Assembly: GCA_015066385.1 (NCBI GenBank)
Contig: SVOJ01000027.1
Span: forward strand, 1 to 36,097
DNA: 36,097 nucleotides
DNA from: Oscillospiraceae bacterium
Lineage (GTDB): Bacteria > Bacillota > Clostridia > Oscillospirales > Acutalibacteraceae
Direction of reading: 5' to 3'
Each line of letters opens with the position of its first letter. The first letter of the stretch is position 1. This document shows positions 24,982-33,894 of the stretch, one piece after another. The position numbers were made by a program, and so were the translations under genes. Under the pieces are notes generated by a model. That model did no database searches, was not told the origin of the DNA, and worked only from the letters and a program-made list of their open reading frames with translations.

Positions 24982-26154
24982 TCAGCCGATGATTTTAAGC
25001 ACAGCAGAATCGATGGCACGCTGAATGAGTTCTTCGCCATTTGCAATCATTTCCTCTGCCTTGCGTGCCATGTCGACCGTGGCACGGGTGCGCGGATGTT
25101 TGGGTGTAAAGACCGTACAGCAGTCTTCGTACGGGCGGATGGAAATTTCAAATGTGTCGATCTTGCGGGAAATTTCCACAATTTCATTTTTATCCATACC
25201 GATACACGGACGGAACACGGGAATGGATGCACATTCATCCGTACAGCCGAGTGCGTGCAGGGTCTGACTGGCAACCTGCCCGAGGCTTTCACCCGTGATC
25301 AGTGCACCGCAATTTTCACGCATTGCAATGGCACTTGCTATTTTCATCATAAAGCGGCGCATGGTGATGGTAAACATTTCTTCGGGGCAATTGTCGCGGA
25401 TGGCTTCCTGAATTTCGGTGAATTCAACGGTAAACAGACGGATTCTGCCTGCATATTCCGTGACCTTTTCAAGCAGTTCATGCACCTTGTGTTCGGCAAG
25501 TTCGGATGTGTAAGGAGGAGAAGCAAAATGCACACCGGTCAGTCGCACGCCGCGCTTTGCCATCATCCAACCTGCCACGGGACTGTCGATACCGCCCGAA
25601 ATCAGCAGGCAGGCATTTCCGCCCGAACCGACAGGCATCCCGCCTGCCCCGTGCAGCTGATTTCCGCGGATAAAGGCTTGTTTGTCACGCACTTCAACCG
25701 TCACCGTGATGTCGGGATTGTGAACATCCACGCGAAGACCGGGCACATGTTCAAGCAACCAGCCGCCGACTTCTTCACAGATCTGCGGGGAAGTCAGCGG
25801 GAATTTTTTGTCCGATCTTTTGGCTTCCACTTTGAATGTTTTAACCGCAGACAGCGCATCGCCCAGGTATTCAACAGCTGTTTTGCGGATGATATCAATG
25901 TCTTTTTCGCAAACGGCGGCACGGGAGAGAGCGGCGATGCCGAATACTTTGCTGAGTCTGCGCACGGCTTCATCCCTGTCAACGGAGTCATCTTCGGGAG
26001 TCACGGTGATGGTGGATTGAGATTTTGTGAACGTAAAGTTGCCCAGAGATGAAAGTCTGTGCCGCATGTTTTTGATCATCATGTCTTCAAAGGTGTTGCG
26101 GTTGAGTCCTTTTAAGGCAAGCTCGCCGTTTTTGATGAGTATAATTTCTTTCAT
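24982..26154 (-). CDS. thiI: tRNA 4-thiouridine synthase ThiI
   Basis: Adds sulfur to uridine 8 of tRNA and can also serve thiamine synthesis. It has 390 residues: an N-terminal ferredoxin-like and THUMP region (about 1-165) for tRNA binding, then a PP-loop ATPase with SGGIDSP at 186-192. GESLGQVASQT is characteristic of ThiI. The C-terminal rhodanese domain of E. coli ThiI is absent, the common Firmicute form, in which sulfur comes directly from the neighbouring desulfurase. The ATG at 26154 has a weak Shine-Dalgarno. It lies 32 bases after the cysteine desulfurase gene in the same operon. Confidence 0.96.
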   Translation of the reverse strand: MKEIILIKNGELALKGLNRNTFEDMMIKNMRHRLSSLGNFTFTKSQSTITVTPEDDSVDRDEAVRRLSKVFGIAALSRAAVCEKDIDIIRKTAVEYLGDALSAVKTFKVEAKRSDKKFPLTSPQICEEVGGWLLEHVPGLRVDVHNPDITVTVEVRDKQAFIRGNQLHGAGGMPVGSGGNACLLISGGIDSPVAGWMMAKRGVRLTGVHFASPPYTSELAEHKVHELLEKVTEYAGRIRLFTVEFTEIQEAIRDNCPEEMFTITMRRFMMKIASAIAMRENCGALITGESLGQVASQTLHALGCTDECASIPVFRPCIGMDKNEIVEISRKIDTFEISIRPYEDCCTVFTPKHPRTRATVDMARKAEEMIANGEELIQRAIDSAVLKIIG

Positions 26155-26186
26155 TTTTTTGTCCGTTCTTTCTCTTTATCTTATCC

Positions 26187-27314
26187 TTATCTTCTGAATC
26201 GCTGAATGGCGGTTTCAATGCCGTTTATAAGGGCATCGGCATCCGCATCGGTGGAATAGCGCGAAAAACTGACACGCACGGCAGAGTCAATCTGCTGTAC
26301 GGGAAGCCCTATGGCACGAAGCACTTCGCTTCTGTGACCCTTTTTGCAGGCAGAGCCTGCGGAAATGAAAATTCCCTGCCGGGAAAGATGATTGATCAGC
26401 ACTTCCGACGGAATGCCGGCAACCGAAAGATTGATAATATAGGGCAGACTGTCATGCGGAGAATTGATTTCCACCTTCGGTAATGTTTTGAGGCGTTCCG
26501 CCGTATAGTTGCGCAAAGCAGTCATTTTGTCCAACTGCTTTGCGATGTCGGGTATTGCCGCACAAGCCGCGCCGAAACCTGCAATGGAGGGCATGGGTTC
26601 TGTGCCTGCAAACATGCCGTTTTCCTGACCGCCGCCGAGAATGTGTGGTCTGATCTGTACTCCTTTGCGGATATACAAAGCTCCCACCCCTTTCGGGCCG
26701 TGTACCTTGTGTGCAGAAACACTCAGCAGGTCAATCCCTTCTTTTGCGGGATTTATAGGCAGTTTCCCGAAGCCTTGCACCGCATCGCAATGCAACAGTG
26801 CGGGTGCACCCGCCCGTTTGATGGCTTTGCTTGCCATGGAAACAGGATTGATGACGCCGATTTCGTTGTTGACAGCCATAATGCTTACCAGAATGGTGTT
26901 TTTGTTGATGGCATTGAACAGGTCTTCCTGTGAAAAACTGCCGTTGCGGTTCGGTTTCAGATAAATGACTTCAAAGCCTTTGCTTTCCAGATCCTGCATA
27001 CACCTGAGTACGCTCGGATGTTCAATGGATGTCGTAACAATGCGGTTGCCTCTGCGACGCAATGCCTGTACCGTTCCGAATATGGCAGTGTTGTTGGCGA
27101 CCGAGCCGCCTGCGGTAAAATATATTTCATCGGGTGCGCAAGACAAAATGCCTGCTACCTGCTTGCGCGCTTTGAGCAGGGTTTCGCTTGCATCCAGCCC
27201 TTTTCGGTGTGTTGAAGAAGGATTGCCGTAATTTTCCGTCAGCATCAGTGTGATGGCAGATACGGCTTCGGGGCAGACTTTTGTGGTTGCGCTGTTATCC
27301 AGATAAACTTCCAA
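26187..27314 (-). CDS. Cysteine desulfurase, NifS/IscS type
   Basis: PLP enzyme that takes sulfur from cysteine to form a protein persulfide. It has 375 residues. The PLP lysine is Lys203 in SAHKVHGPKG and the active-site cysteine is Cys323 in AGSACKKG, in the flexible loop expected for IscS/NifS class I. The N-terminus VYLDNSATT is typical. The start is TTG at 27314 with AGGAGG at a good distance. Pairing with thiI suggests a dedicated sulfur donor for tRNA thiolation (the NifZ-ThiI arrangement known in Bacillus). No iscU is adjacent. Confidence 0.95.
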   Translation of the reverse strand: MEVYLDNSATTKVCPEAVSAITLMLTENYGNPSSTHRKGLDASETLLKARKQVAGILSCAPDEIYFTAGGSVANNTAIFGTVQALRRRGNRIVTTSIEHPSVLRCMQDLESKGFEVIYLKPNRNGSFSQEDLFNAINKNTILVSIMAVNNEIGVINPVSMASKAIKRAGAPALLHCDAVQGFGKLPINPAKEGIDLLSVSAHKVHGPKGVGALYIRKGVQIRPHILGGGQENGMFAGTEPMPSIAGFGAACAAIPDIAKQLDKMTALRNYTAERLKTLPKVEINSPHDSLPYIINLSVAGIPSEVLINHLSRQGIFISAGSACKKGHRSEVLRAIGLPVQQIDSAVRVSFSRYSTDADADALINGIETAIQRFRR

Positions 27315-27359
27315 ACTTCAGTTCCTCCTTTCCGGCAGGCAAAAAAGGCCTACCAATAT

Positions 27360-27388
27360 ATTATACTACCGATTGTCCATTTGTGCAA
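27360..27388 (-). promoter_or_regulatory. Promoter of the nifS-thiI operon
   Basis: On the minus strand TTGCAC (27383-27388), a 17-base spacer and a perfect TATAAT (27360-27365) precede the TTG start by about 46 bases. Confidence 0.7.
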
Positions 27389-27505
27389 TCTGTTTTTTTG
27401 TTTTGCATTGAAAAAGAAAGGAAAAAACTGACAAGATTGAAATTTTTACAAGCGGACATACTGAAAACAGAAATATGAAAAAAATGTTTGACGGAGGAAA
27501 CGGAT

Positions 27506-28843
27506 ATGGGAAAACGAGGAAAAGTCCGTACGGCAAGTTTCATTTTGGCGGTAGTGTCGGTGCTGACAATCTGGGGAAGTGTGCAAACGCTGCAACGAAA
27601 CCGCTATGAACAGCAGGTCATTACAGCCCAACAACGAGCCATTGCGCAGCTTTGTGAATATTTTGATGCCATGCAGACTGATCTTGAAAAAAGCGGGTAT
27701 GCCAATACGGTTCCCATGTTTGCCGAAATTGCTTCCGATCTTGAAAAAAACGCAAGCGGTGCAAAAACGGCGCTGGGGACTCTCGATTCAGGGCAGACGG
27801 TGCTGTCGAATATCTATATGTATCTTTCGCAGGCGGGTGCATTTACGGGAAGTCTCGGGCGCAAACTTTCCACAGGGGAACAACTGACCGAGGAAGACCG
27901 CGCGCATTTGCAGAATCTGTCACAGTATGCAAAAATTCTGCATGACAAATTTTTGTATATGAATGATCTGATGGAAAGCGGGGCGTTTTCGTTTGATGAG
28001 GTGGACGGGGAATTGGGAAGCACCGAAATGACACAGGCGGTCAATTACCTTTCAGCCGCCGCAGGTGCGGAAGAATCGTTTGCGGATTATCCGACTTTGC
28101 TGTATGACGGGCCGTTTTCGGACGGTGTGTTGCAAAAAGAATCCGCTTTGCTGGAAGCGGAAGAAGAAATTACCCTGACCGAAGCCAAACAGATTGCTGC
28201 AGAAGTATTGGGTGCAGACAATGTAAGTCAGGTGATTGAAGACGGCGAAAATGCGGGCAAAATCGCGACCTATAACTTCTATTACGAAGGGAGCGAAACG
28301 CAGATCACCAAAAAAGGCGGATATGTGAATATTCTGTTGAGTGATTCATTTGCAGGAGAAACTGTGTACGGCGGAGAAGATGCGGTTGCCATTGCGCAGA
28401 AATTTTTACAGCAATGCGGTTATGAGGATATGGTCAGCAGTTATTATGCCACCAATGACGGCATTTGCACGGTCAATTTCGCTTTTATGCAGGATGATTA
28501 TATCTGCTATCCCGATCTGATCAAAGTCAGTGTTTCCTTGTCAGACGGCAAGGTGCTGAGTATGGATGCCTCGTCCTATATCATGAATCATTCTGACCGG
28601 AATATAGTATCACCTGTCATACGCATTTCCGAAGCGGCAAAAAAACTCAATCCCGCTTTGTATGTCCGTCAGGTTCGCAAATGTGTTGTACCGACTGCCG
28701 GCGGCAACGAATCGCTTGCATACGAATTTTTGGTTACGGATGATGCAAACCATGATGCACTTGTTTATATTGATACGCAAACAGGTGTGGAAGATGAAAT
28801 TTTCCTTTTGTTGTATGCAGATGGCGGCACTTTGACAAAATAA
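27506..28843 (+). CDS. ypeB: Germination protein YpeB
   Basis: A 445-residue protein with an N-terminal membrane anchor (about 10-27) and a long extracytoplasmic region ending in PepSY-like repeats. YpeB locates and stabilises the spore-cortex hydrolase SleB. Diagnostic segments include YDGPFSD, TLTEAKQIAAEVLG and CYPDLIKVSVSLSDGKVL. The ATG at 27506 follows GGAGG. In Bacillus sleB precedes ypeB; here the upstream gene is nifS and no SleB is in the window. A CATACTG at 27457-27463 resembles a sporulation sigma -10, without a clear -35. Confidence 0.93.
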   Translation: MGKRGKVRTASFILAVVSVLTIWGSVQTLQRNRYEQQVITAQQRAIAQLCEYFDAMQTDLEKSGYANTVPMFAEIASDLEKNASGAKTALGTLDSGQTVLSNIYMYLSQAGAFTGSLGRKLSTGEQLTEEDRAHLQNLSQYAKILHDKFLYMNDLMESGAFSFDEVDGELGSTEMTQAVNYLSAAAGAEESFADYPTLLYDGPFSDGVLQKESALLEAEEEITLTEAKQIAAEVLGADNVSQVIEDGENAGKIATYNFYYEGSETQITKKGGYVNILLSDSFAGETVYGGEDAVAIAQKFLQQCGYEDMVSSYYATNDGICTVNFAFMQDDYICYPDLIKVSVSLSDGKVLSMDASSYIMNHSDRNIVSPVIRISEAAKKLNPALYVRQVRKCVVPTAGGNESLAYEFLVTDDANHDALVYIDTQTGVEDEIFLLLYADGGTLTK

Positions 28844-28866
28844 TCCGACTTCTCCAAAAAACAACC

Positions 28867-28895
28867 GTCATATCCCGTTTTTCTGCGGACACAAT
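28867..28895 (+). promoter_or_regulatory. Candidate sigma-E promoter of the lipoprotein gene
   Basis: GTCATATC (28867-28874), a 13-base spacer and GACACAAT (28888-28895) match the sigma-E consensus (GTCATATT / CATACAAT) at 7 of 8 and 6 of 8 positions. By eye only. Confidence 0.35.
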
Positions 28896-28907
28896 ACACT
28901 TCGCAGG

Positions 28908-28938
28908 ACTGCGCAAATGCATTTACTGTTTGTGCAGT
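28908..28938 (+). other. Hairpin between ypeB and lipoprotein gene
   Basis: ACTGCGCAAA pairs with TTTGTGCAGT (28908-28917 with 28929-28938, one G-T wobble). There is no T run, so it is not a standard terminator. It falls in the leader of the lipoprotein mRNA. Confidence 0.4.
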
Positions 28939-28968
28939 TGTGTAGATCTCAAAAAGAAGGAAAGCAAA

Positions 28969-29400
28969 ATGAAAAAAGGAATATTTGTAATTGCCTTTGC
29001 CGTTTTAGCGATCGCTGTTCTTGCAACGGGATGCCGAAATAACAGCAATGATAAAACAGACGGCATCAGTGCAATGCCCGAAGTGACCGCCGCACCGATT
29101 TCCAATGTGCCGTCCACCACAAATGTACCCACAACACAGCGTACCACCGAAAAGGCAGGGGACCGTGTCAGCGAAGCAGCAAGCGGAATAGGAGAAGCCA
29201 TGCGTGACGATGTAACGGGTATGAGCGAAGCTGCAAGTGATATGGCACAGGGCATGCGCAATGCGGGAAATGATCTTGCAAACGGTATGCGCAATGTCGG
29301 TGACGATCTGAAAAGCGGTTTCAGCAGTGATGCAGGTAAACCCGGTGTTGACATTACCGACCGAATGGACGAACTGCTTGAAACAACCGTTGGCCGATGA
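28969..29400 (+). CDS. Probable lipoprotein with amphipathic repeats
   Basis: A 143-residue exported protein that I do not recognise. It has a lipoprotein signal peptide (hydrophobic core, then ATGC with Cys22), a Thr/Pro-rich linker (about 45-70) and a repetitive helical stretch (about 75-125). The repeats alternate Ala/Gly/Met with Asp/Asn/Arg, for example SEAASGIGEAMRDD, MSEAASDMAQGMRNAGND and LANGMRNVGDDL. The repeats resemble amphipathic surface-binding helices. The ATG at 28969 follows AAGGAAAG. It follows ypeB by 125 bases and has a sigma-E-like promoter, so it may be a spore-envelope protein (inference). Confidence 0.7.
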   Translation: MKKGIFVIAFAVLAIAVLATGCRNNSNDKTDGISAMPEVTAAPISNVPSTTNVPTTQRTTEKAGDRVSEAASGIGEAMRDDVTGMSEAASDMAQGMRNAGNDLANGMRNVGDDLKSGFSSDAGKPGVDITDRMDELLETTVGR

Positions 29401-29423
29401 AAAAAGGCATGTAAAGGCAAAAA

Positions 29424-29459
29424 AATGACCGCAGAATCGAGTGACTCTGCGGTTGTTTT
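29424..29459. terminator. Bidirectional terminator between lipoprotein and GH84 genes
   Basis: ACCGCAGA/TCTGCGGT (29428-29435 with 29446-29453) has TTGTTTTG on the right and seven Ts on the minus-strand side, serving both convergent genes. Confidence 0.85.
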
Positions 29460-29463
29460 GTTG

Positions 29464-31059
29464 TCAATAACTGAAATCTTCGAGGACGATTTCGACGAAT
29501 TCACGGAAGCAGAACCCCGTGAGTACGGTTGCGTTGCGATTGTAAATGTACATTTTTGAGCGCAGTTCCTCTTTTTTGTCGGCATTTTCAAAGAGAATTT
29601 CATAACAGGTGCCGAGAATATCCGCGCACAAAACAAATTTTTCAATCCATATGGAAAGTTCCTTGTAGATGCCGTCTTTTTTGTTTTGCAGAAGTGTGGC
29701 GGCATTTTTGACTTGCAAAAGGAATGAATAAAGAATTTCCTTTGCTTTTTCGGGGTTTCCTGTCTGTATGGCGGTCTGGCAACGCAGAAGGTGTTCATTC
29801 ATGATGTGTGAGTTTTCGTCTTTCAGGCAAGAAATGCGAAGATTGTCTGCAAGCAGAATGAATGCTTCCCGTTCATCCTGCGGGATGTTGTCGCAAACAG
29901 CTTCCCGATAGGCCTGCTCAGGATCATAATTTTCGGGATCCCACAGATAGGTGAGTGCCGTTGCAAGCGGGATGCGTGTGCATTCGGCATATTCCATGCA
30001 ATTGAAAATGATACCTTGCGCATGGGCATAAAGTTGTTTATCTCTGCCGATGAGCGGTCCCATGTGCATTTCCATGAACATTTCCGCATCGTTGACGGGG
30101 TAGTTGTCCCAATACAGCGGTTTTCTGTTGGTGCTTTCAAAAAATGTCTGCGCTTCGGTACAACCGATCTCTTTTGCGCAGATGTCAGAACCTGTAAAGA
30201 AAATACGAATATCTGTACCGATGCCTTGTCCCAAAGCACGAAGATAATCGCTGTCGCCTTTTCCCCAGTATTCAGTCGGACATACCGTTAATACACAGCC
30301 GTCGAGCGTTTGCATAAAAGCATCCGTGCGATTGATGAGATCAACATGTGCCTCAACCATGGTGCTGTATTTCTGTTTATCTTCTTCGTAATACAGGTCG
30401 GGGGCAATGTCATCAAGCAGAAGCCCGAACGAGCGGATGCCGATGCCGTACAACTGTGTGATTTTCTTTTTAAGACAGTCGAATTCCTTTTCGCTTGCAT
30501 AGCAGATGCTCAGTCCCGGGGCAATGCAATAGGCAAATTCCATGCCGTATTTGTAAGCCTCGTCGGACAGCACTTTGAGTTGCCTAAGTTCACTTTCGGG
30601 GTATTCCTCGCGCCAGAGTTTGCGGTGATACGGATCGTCTTTCGGGGCATAATAATGTGTGTTTGCACCAAAAGAAGCAGCATAGCGCAGCATTTTAAGC
30701 CTTGTGGCATAGTTCCACGGTCTGCCGTAAAAGCCCTCAATGTAGCCGCGCACGGTAAATTTCGGTTCTTCCTTGGTTTCACCCAACACAAAACGGTTTG
30801 CTCCGCACATACGGCGCACAGCAAACAGGGCATTGATCGCACCTTTTTTTTCGCCGTAACGGACATGGATTGCGAGTGTATCCGCTTGCTGCGTAATGGT
30901 CAGACAATACCCCTCTTTGGATTGCAGGGAATAGTCTTTTTCGGTTGTGATTTTAACTTCATTTCCTTTTTTTACATCCTCAAGGATATAAGAAAAATCC
31001 TCCGACACAAGAGAAATGCCGAAGTCTTTTTCAAAGGAAAAAACGGTGTTCTGATTCAT
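29464..31059 (-). CDS. Cytoplasmic GH84 beta-N-acetylhexosaminidase
   Basis: A 531-residue glycoside hydrolase of family 84 (O-GlcNAcase-like, cf. Clostridium perfringens NagJ). The signature RGYIEGFYGRPW, APKDDPYH, the catalytic pair Asp216-Asp217 in LLLDDIAPD and WDNYPV align with the family's substrate-assisted mechanism. There is no signal peptide and none of the extra C-terminal binding domains of NagJ, so it acts inside the cell, probably releasing GlcNAc from imported glycans or muropeptides. The ATG at 31059 has GAGGAGG. It is the last gene of the yebC-lgt-kinase-GH84 transcript. Confidence 0.94.
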   Translation of the reverse strand: MNQNTVFSFEKDFGISLVSEDFSYILEDVKKGNEVKITTEKDYSLQSKEGYCLTITQQADTLAIHVRYGEKKGAINALFAVRRMCGANRFVLGETKEEPKFTVRGYIEGFYGRPWNYATRLKMLRYAASFGANTHYYAPKDDPYHRKLWREEYPESELRQLKVLSDEAYKYGMEFAYCIAPGLSICYASEKEFDCLKKKITQLYGIGIRSFGLLLDDIAPDLYYEEDKQKYSTMVEAHVDLINRTDAFMQTLDGCVLTVCPTEYWGKGDSDYLRALGQGIGTDIRIFFTGSDICAKEIGCTEAQTFFESTNRKPLYWDNYPVNDAEMFMEMHMGPLIGRDKQLYAHAQGIIFNCMEYAECTRIPLATALTYLWDPENYDPEQAYREAVCDNIPQDEREAFILLADNLRISCLKDENSHIMNEHLLRCQTAIQTGNPEKAKEILYSFLLQVKNAATLLQNKKDGIYKELSIWIEKFVLCADILGTCYEILFENADKKEELRSKMYIYNRNATVLTGFCFREFVEIVLEDFSY

Positions 31060-31082
31060 ACTCGTTCCTCCTCGTATTTTGT

Positions 31083-32009
31083 TTATTCGTTGATAGCCGC
31101 ACGCAATGCACCCTCTGCCGGTGTTTTCGTCAGAAGGATGACTGTGCGGTCGGGAAGTTCATTTGCAAACAGATCTCTGAAGAGTTTGTTGTGTTCAAAA
31201 ATGCCGCCGTAAACATAAAAGGGAATATCCTGCGGTAATTCTTTTAAAAGTGCCTTCGCTGTGTCGGCAAAAAGAGAAGCCTGTTTTTGCACAACCTGCA
31301 TGGCAATTTTGTCGCCGTTTGCGGCTTCTTTGATGACGCAAGGGGCAAATTTTGCAATTTGGTTGCGTTCCATAGGCGGATCGTAGAACACATCAATGAG
31401 CTCGGGGGCAGATTTGACACCCCAGAACGTAAGTGCGGCTTGCAACAGTGTTGTATTTTCGCCGCTTTGTTCTGCCGCACGCACTGCTTCAAACAAGGCT
31501 TCCTGCGCAATGCGGAAACCGCTGCCCTCATCCCCCAACAGATAGCCATAGCCTCCCTTGGTGATGATTCTGCTGTCGGTTGTTCTGCCGCATGCCATTG
31601 AGCCTGTTCCGCAGATGCCGACCGCCGCCGCACCCGGTTCTCCCGTTGCGGCAAGGGCAATATACAGATCACTGTCCATGATGATTTTGTCGGCACTGAA
31701 AATGCCGTCGCAGAATGCGGCACACTCATCTTCACTTGCTCTGCCGAACAATGCAGACATACCGATACAGACCCCTGCAAAATGCGTTATACCCGCGTCT
31801 TTTGCAACGGTGTCAAGCATGGCCTTCATATTGTTGCGGGCTTGTTGCATACCGACGGCACAGTAGTTGATGGTGTCACCCACGGTTTTGAACAGCACAT
31901 TGCCGCTTTCATCGCCGACGAGCACCGTTGTTTTTGTGCCGCCGCCGTCAAGGCCTAAGAAAAACCGGCGGCAGTCGCCGCTGTCGCCGGGAAAATGTTG
32001 GTTATTCAT
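31083..32009 (-). CDS. BadF-type N-acetylhexosamine kinase
   Basis: A 308-residue actin-fold ATPase of the BadF/BadG/BcrA/BcrD family, which includes N-acetylglucosamine kinases and the clostridial MurK. Phosphate-1 motif LGLDGGGTKTT is at about 18-28. GICGTGSMACG is the phosphate-2 loop, and GGYGYLLGDEGSGF is typical of GlcNAc kinases. Cotranscription with a cytoplasmic GH84 hydrolase favours phosphorylation of released GlcNAc or MurNAc. The ATG at 32009 overlaps the lgt stop by 8 bases. Confidence 0.88.
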   Translation of the reverse strand: MNNQHFPGDSGDCRRFFLGLDGGGTKTTVLVGDESGNVLFKTVGDTINYCAVGMQQARNNMKAMLDTVAKDAGITHFAGVCIGMSALFGRASEDECAAFCDGIFSADKIIMDSDLYIALAATGEPGAAAVGICGTGSMACGRTTDSRIITKGGYGYLLGDEGSGFRIAQEALFEAVRAAEQSGENTTLLQAALTFWGVKSAPELIDVFYDPPMERNQIAKFAPCVIKEAANGDKIAMQVVQKQASLFADTAKALLKELPQDIPFYVYGGIFEHNKLFRDLFANELPDRTVILLTKTPAEGALRAAINE

Positions 32010-33054
32010 TATTTTCAGTCACATCCTCTTGAACTTCTTCAACGGTTGTGTTACCTGCGGCAGTGAGCTTTGCCGCCTTTTTCGCTTTGCTTTTTGCCCA
32101 ATACACAGGCGGTTCGCCTACAATATAGTCAACACCTTCTATGGGTTTTGGGTTTTTGATGTATTTAATGAGCAGTGCAACCAGGGCAACTGCACATACA
32201 AGCGCAACCGATAAACTCAGCACCTGCGAAACACGCAAGGTTGTGTTGCCGATGTAAAGACTGTCGGTGCGGAAGCCCTCAATAATGGTTCTGCCCGTAC
32301 CGTACCACACACCGTACATCAAAAACAGCTGACCGCTGAATTTGCGCCAATTTTTGAGGGTGATGTACAGAATCACGAAGCCGAGCAAACACCACAGCGA
32401 TTCATACAAAAAGGTGGGATGCACGGGTTTTGTCGGGTCAAGATTGGCAATAATCGGATCCTCACTGCCGTTGACCGCACCCTGCGAGATCACGTAAGAC
32501 AGGTAATTATAAGTCTTCTGACTGTACATCCCCCACGGGAGTGTGGTGTTGGTGCCGAATGCTTCCTGGTTTGCAAAGTTGCCCCATCTGCCAATGCCTT
32601 GCCCGATGAGCAGGCTCATACCGACCATGTCGAGCAGGTTGCGGATGTTGATTTTGTTGACCTTGCAGACAATCAGTCCTGCCGCAAGACCGCCGATGAT
32701 GCCGCCCCAGATGGCAAGACCGCCTTCCCATATATACAATACGGATAAGGGATTGTCGCTGTAGGCTTCCCATTTGCTGAAGCAGTAATACAGTCTTGCG
32801 CCGATGATGCCGCCCAACGAGCCGTAAATGAGAATATCGACCATTTTGTTCAGGTCAATTTTCCATGTGTAAGCAATTCTGCCGCCGAACAATGCGGCAA
32901 GGATGTATCCGAATGCAATCAGCACACCGTACCAGCGTACGGTGATGACGGATTCGGAAAAGGGGAGGTCGATCTGACAGAAAACGGAAGAAATATTAAC
33001 GGAATTCTCCAGTGCCGTAAACCAGACCTCGGTTTTTTCCAAGAAAAATTCCAA
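32002..33054 (-). CDS. lgt: Prolipoprotein diacylglyceryl transferase Lgt
   Basis: Integral membrane enzyme that attaches diacylglycerol from phosphatidylglycerol to the lipobox cysteine. It has 350 residues and about seven membrane helices. The family signature GRWGNFANQEAFG is at about 155-168, with PTFLYES and YGTGRTIIEGFRTD further on. The position of the E. coli HGG motif reads WGG. The C-terminal 50 residues are a charged cytosolic tail. The start is TTG at 33054, with AAAGGATG upstream. It lies 24 bases after yebC and overlaps the kinase start. Confidence 0.95.
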   Translation of the reverse strand: MEFFLEKTEVWFTALENSVNISSVFCQIDLPFSESVITVRWYGVLIAFGYILAALFGGRIAYTWKIDLNKMVDILIYGSLGGIIGARLYYCFSKWEAYSDNPLSVLYIWEGGLAIWGGIIGGLAAGLIVCKVNKINIRNLLDMVGMSLLIGQGIGRWGNFANQEAFGTNTTLPWGMYSQKTYNYLSYVISQGAVNGSEDPIIANLDPTKPVHPTFLYESLWCLLGFVILYITLKNWRKFSGQLFLMYGVWYGTGRTIIEGFRTDSLYIGNTTLRVSQVLSLSVALVCAVALVALLIKYIKNPKPIEGVDYIVGEPPVYWAKSKAKKAAKLTAAGNTTVEEVQEDVTENNE

Positions 33055-33078
33055 GATTTCTCATCCTTTCGGATTGGA

Positions 33079-33813
33079 TTATTCGTAGTCGTCTTCGTTT
33101 TCCCAGTTGTGCCACACAGCCTGCACATCATCGTTGTCTTCGAACATTTCGAGCATCTTGCCCATGTTCTTGATGTCGTCGCCTTCAAGGCGGGTGTAGG
33201 TTGCGGGAACATATTCTGCCTGTGCGGATGCGATTTCGTAGCCTGCTGCTGTGAGTGCTTCTGCTACGGATGCAACATCGTGGGGATTGGTACGGATGTC
33301 AAACACACCGTCGTCGGTCAGGAAATCCTCTGCACCGGCTTCGAGTGCGGTTTCCATGAGTTTTTCTTCGTCCACATCTTCGCTGTCAACAAGGATAACG
33401 CCCTGACGGGTGAACATGAACATAACCGAACCGGTCTGACCCATGTTTCCGCCGTATTTGTCGAAATAGTGACGCACATCACCTGCCGTACGGTTGCGGT
33501 TGTCTGTCAGTGCTTCTACCACAACGGCAACGCCGCAGGGGCCGTAGCCTTCGTAGATAATTTCTTCGTAGTTGTCTGCGTTGGTGTCGCCTGCCGCCTT
33601 TTTGATGATGCGTTCAATGTTGTCATTGGGAACATTGAAGGACTTTGCCTTTGCGATAACGTCTTTCAGCTTTGAGTTGCCTGCGGGGTCGGGACCGCCG
33701 TCACGCACGGCAACAGCAATTTCTCTGCCGATTTTGGTGAAGACCTTGGCTCTTGCGCCGTCAGTCTTTTCTTTTTTTCTCTTGATGGTACTCCATTTGG
33801 AATGGCCGGACAT
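33079..33813 (-). CDS. YebC/PmpR family regulator
   Basis: A 244-residue protein of the YebC/PmpR family (also called TACO1), with the standard N-terminus MSGHSKWSTIKRKKEKTDGARAK (quoted in part: MSGHSKWSTIKRKK). Members act as DNA-binding regulators or help ribosomes pass polyproline stretches. The motif EGYGPCGVAVVVE is characteristic. The ATG at 33813 has AAGGAAG; the 15-codon extension upstream is not part of the family. First gene of a four-gene transcript. Confidence 0.95.
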   Translation of the reverse strand: MSGHSKWSTIKRKKEKTDGARAKVFTKIGREIAVAVRDGGPDPAGNSKLKDVIAKAKSFNVPNDNIERIIKKAAGDTNADNYEEIIYEGYGPCGVAVVVEALTDNRNRTAGDVRHYFDKYGGNMGQTGSVMFMFTRQGVILVDSEDVDEEKLMETALEAGAEDFLTDDGVFDIRTNPHDVASVAEALTAAGYEIASAQAEYVPATYTRLEGDDIKNMGKMLEMFEDNDDVQAVWHNWENEDDYE

Positions 33814-33848
33814 ACTTAACTTCCTTTCAATTAACTTTCCAAAAAAAT

Positions 33849-33877
33849 AGTTTAGCACAAAATTTTTAATTCGTCAA
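33849..33877 (-). promoter_or_regulatory. Promoter of yebC-lgt-kinase-GH84
   Basis: On the minus strand TTGACG (33872-33877), a 17-base spacer and TAAACT (33849-33854). It lies only 17 bases past the preceding gene's stop. Confidence 0.65.
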
Positions 33878-33894
33878 TTCTTTTGTTTGAAAAC

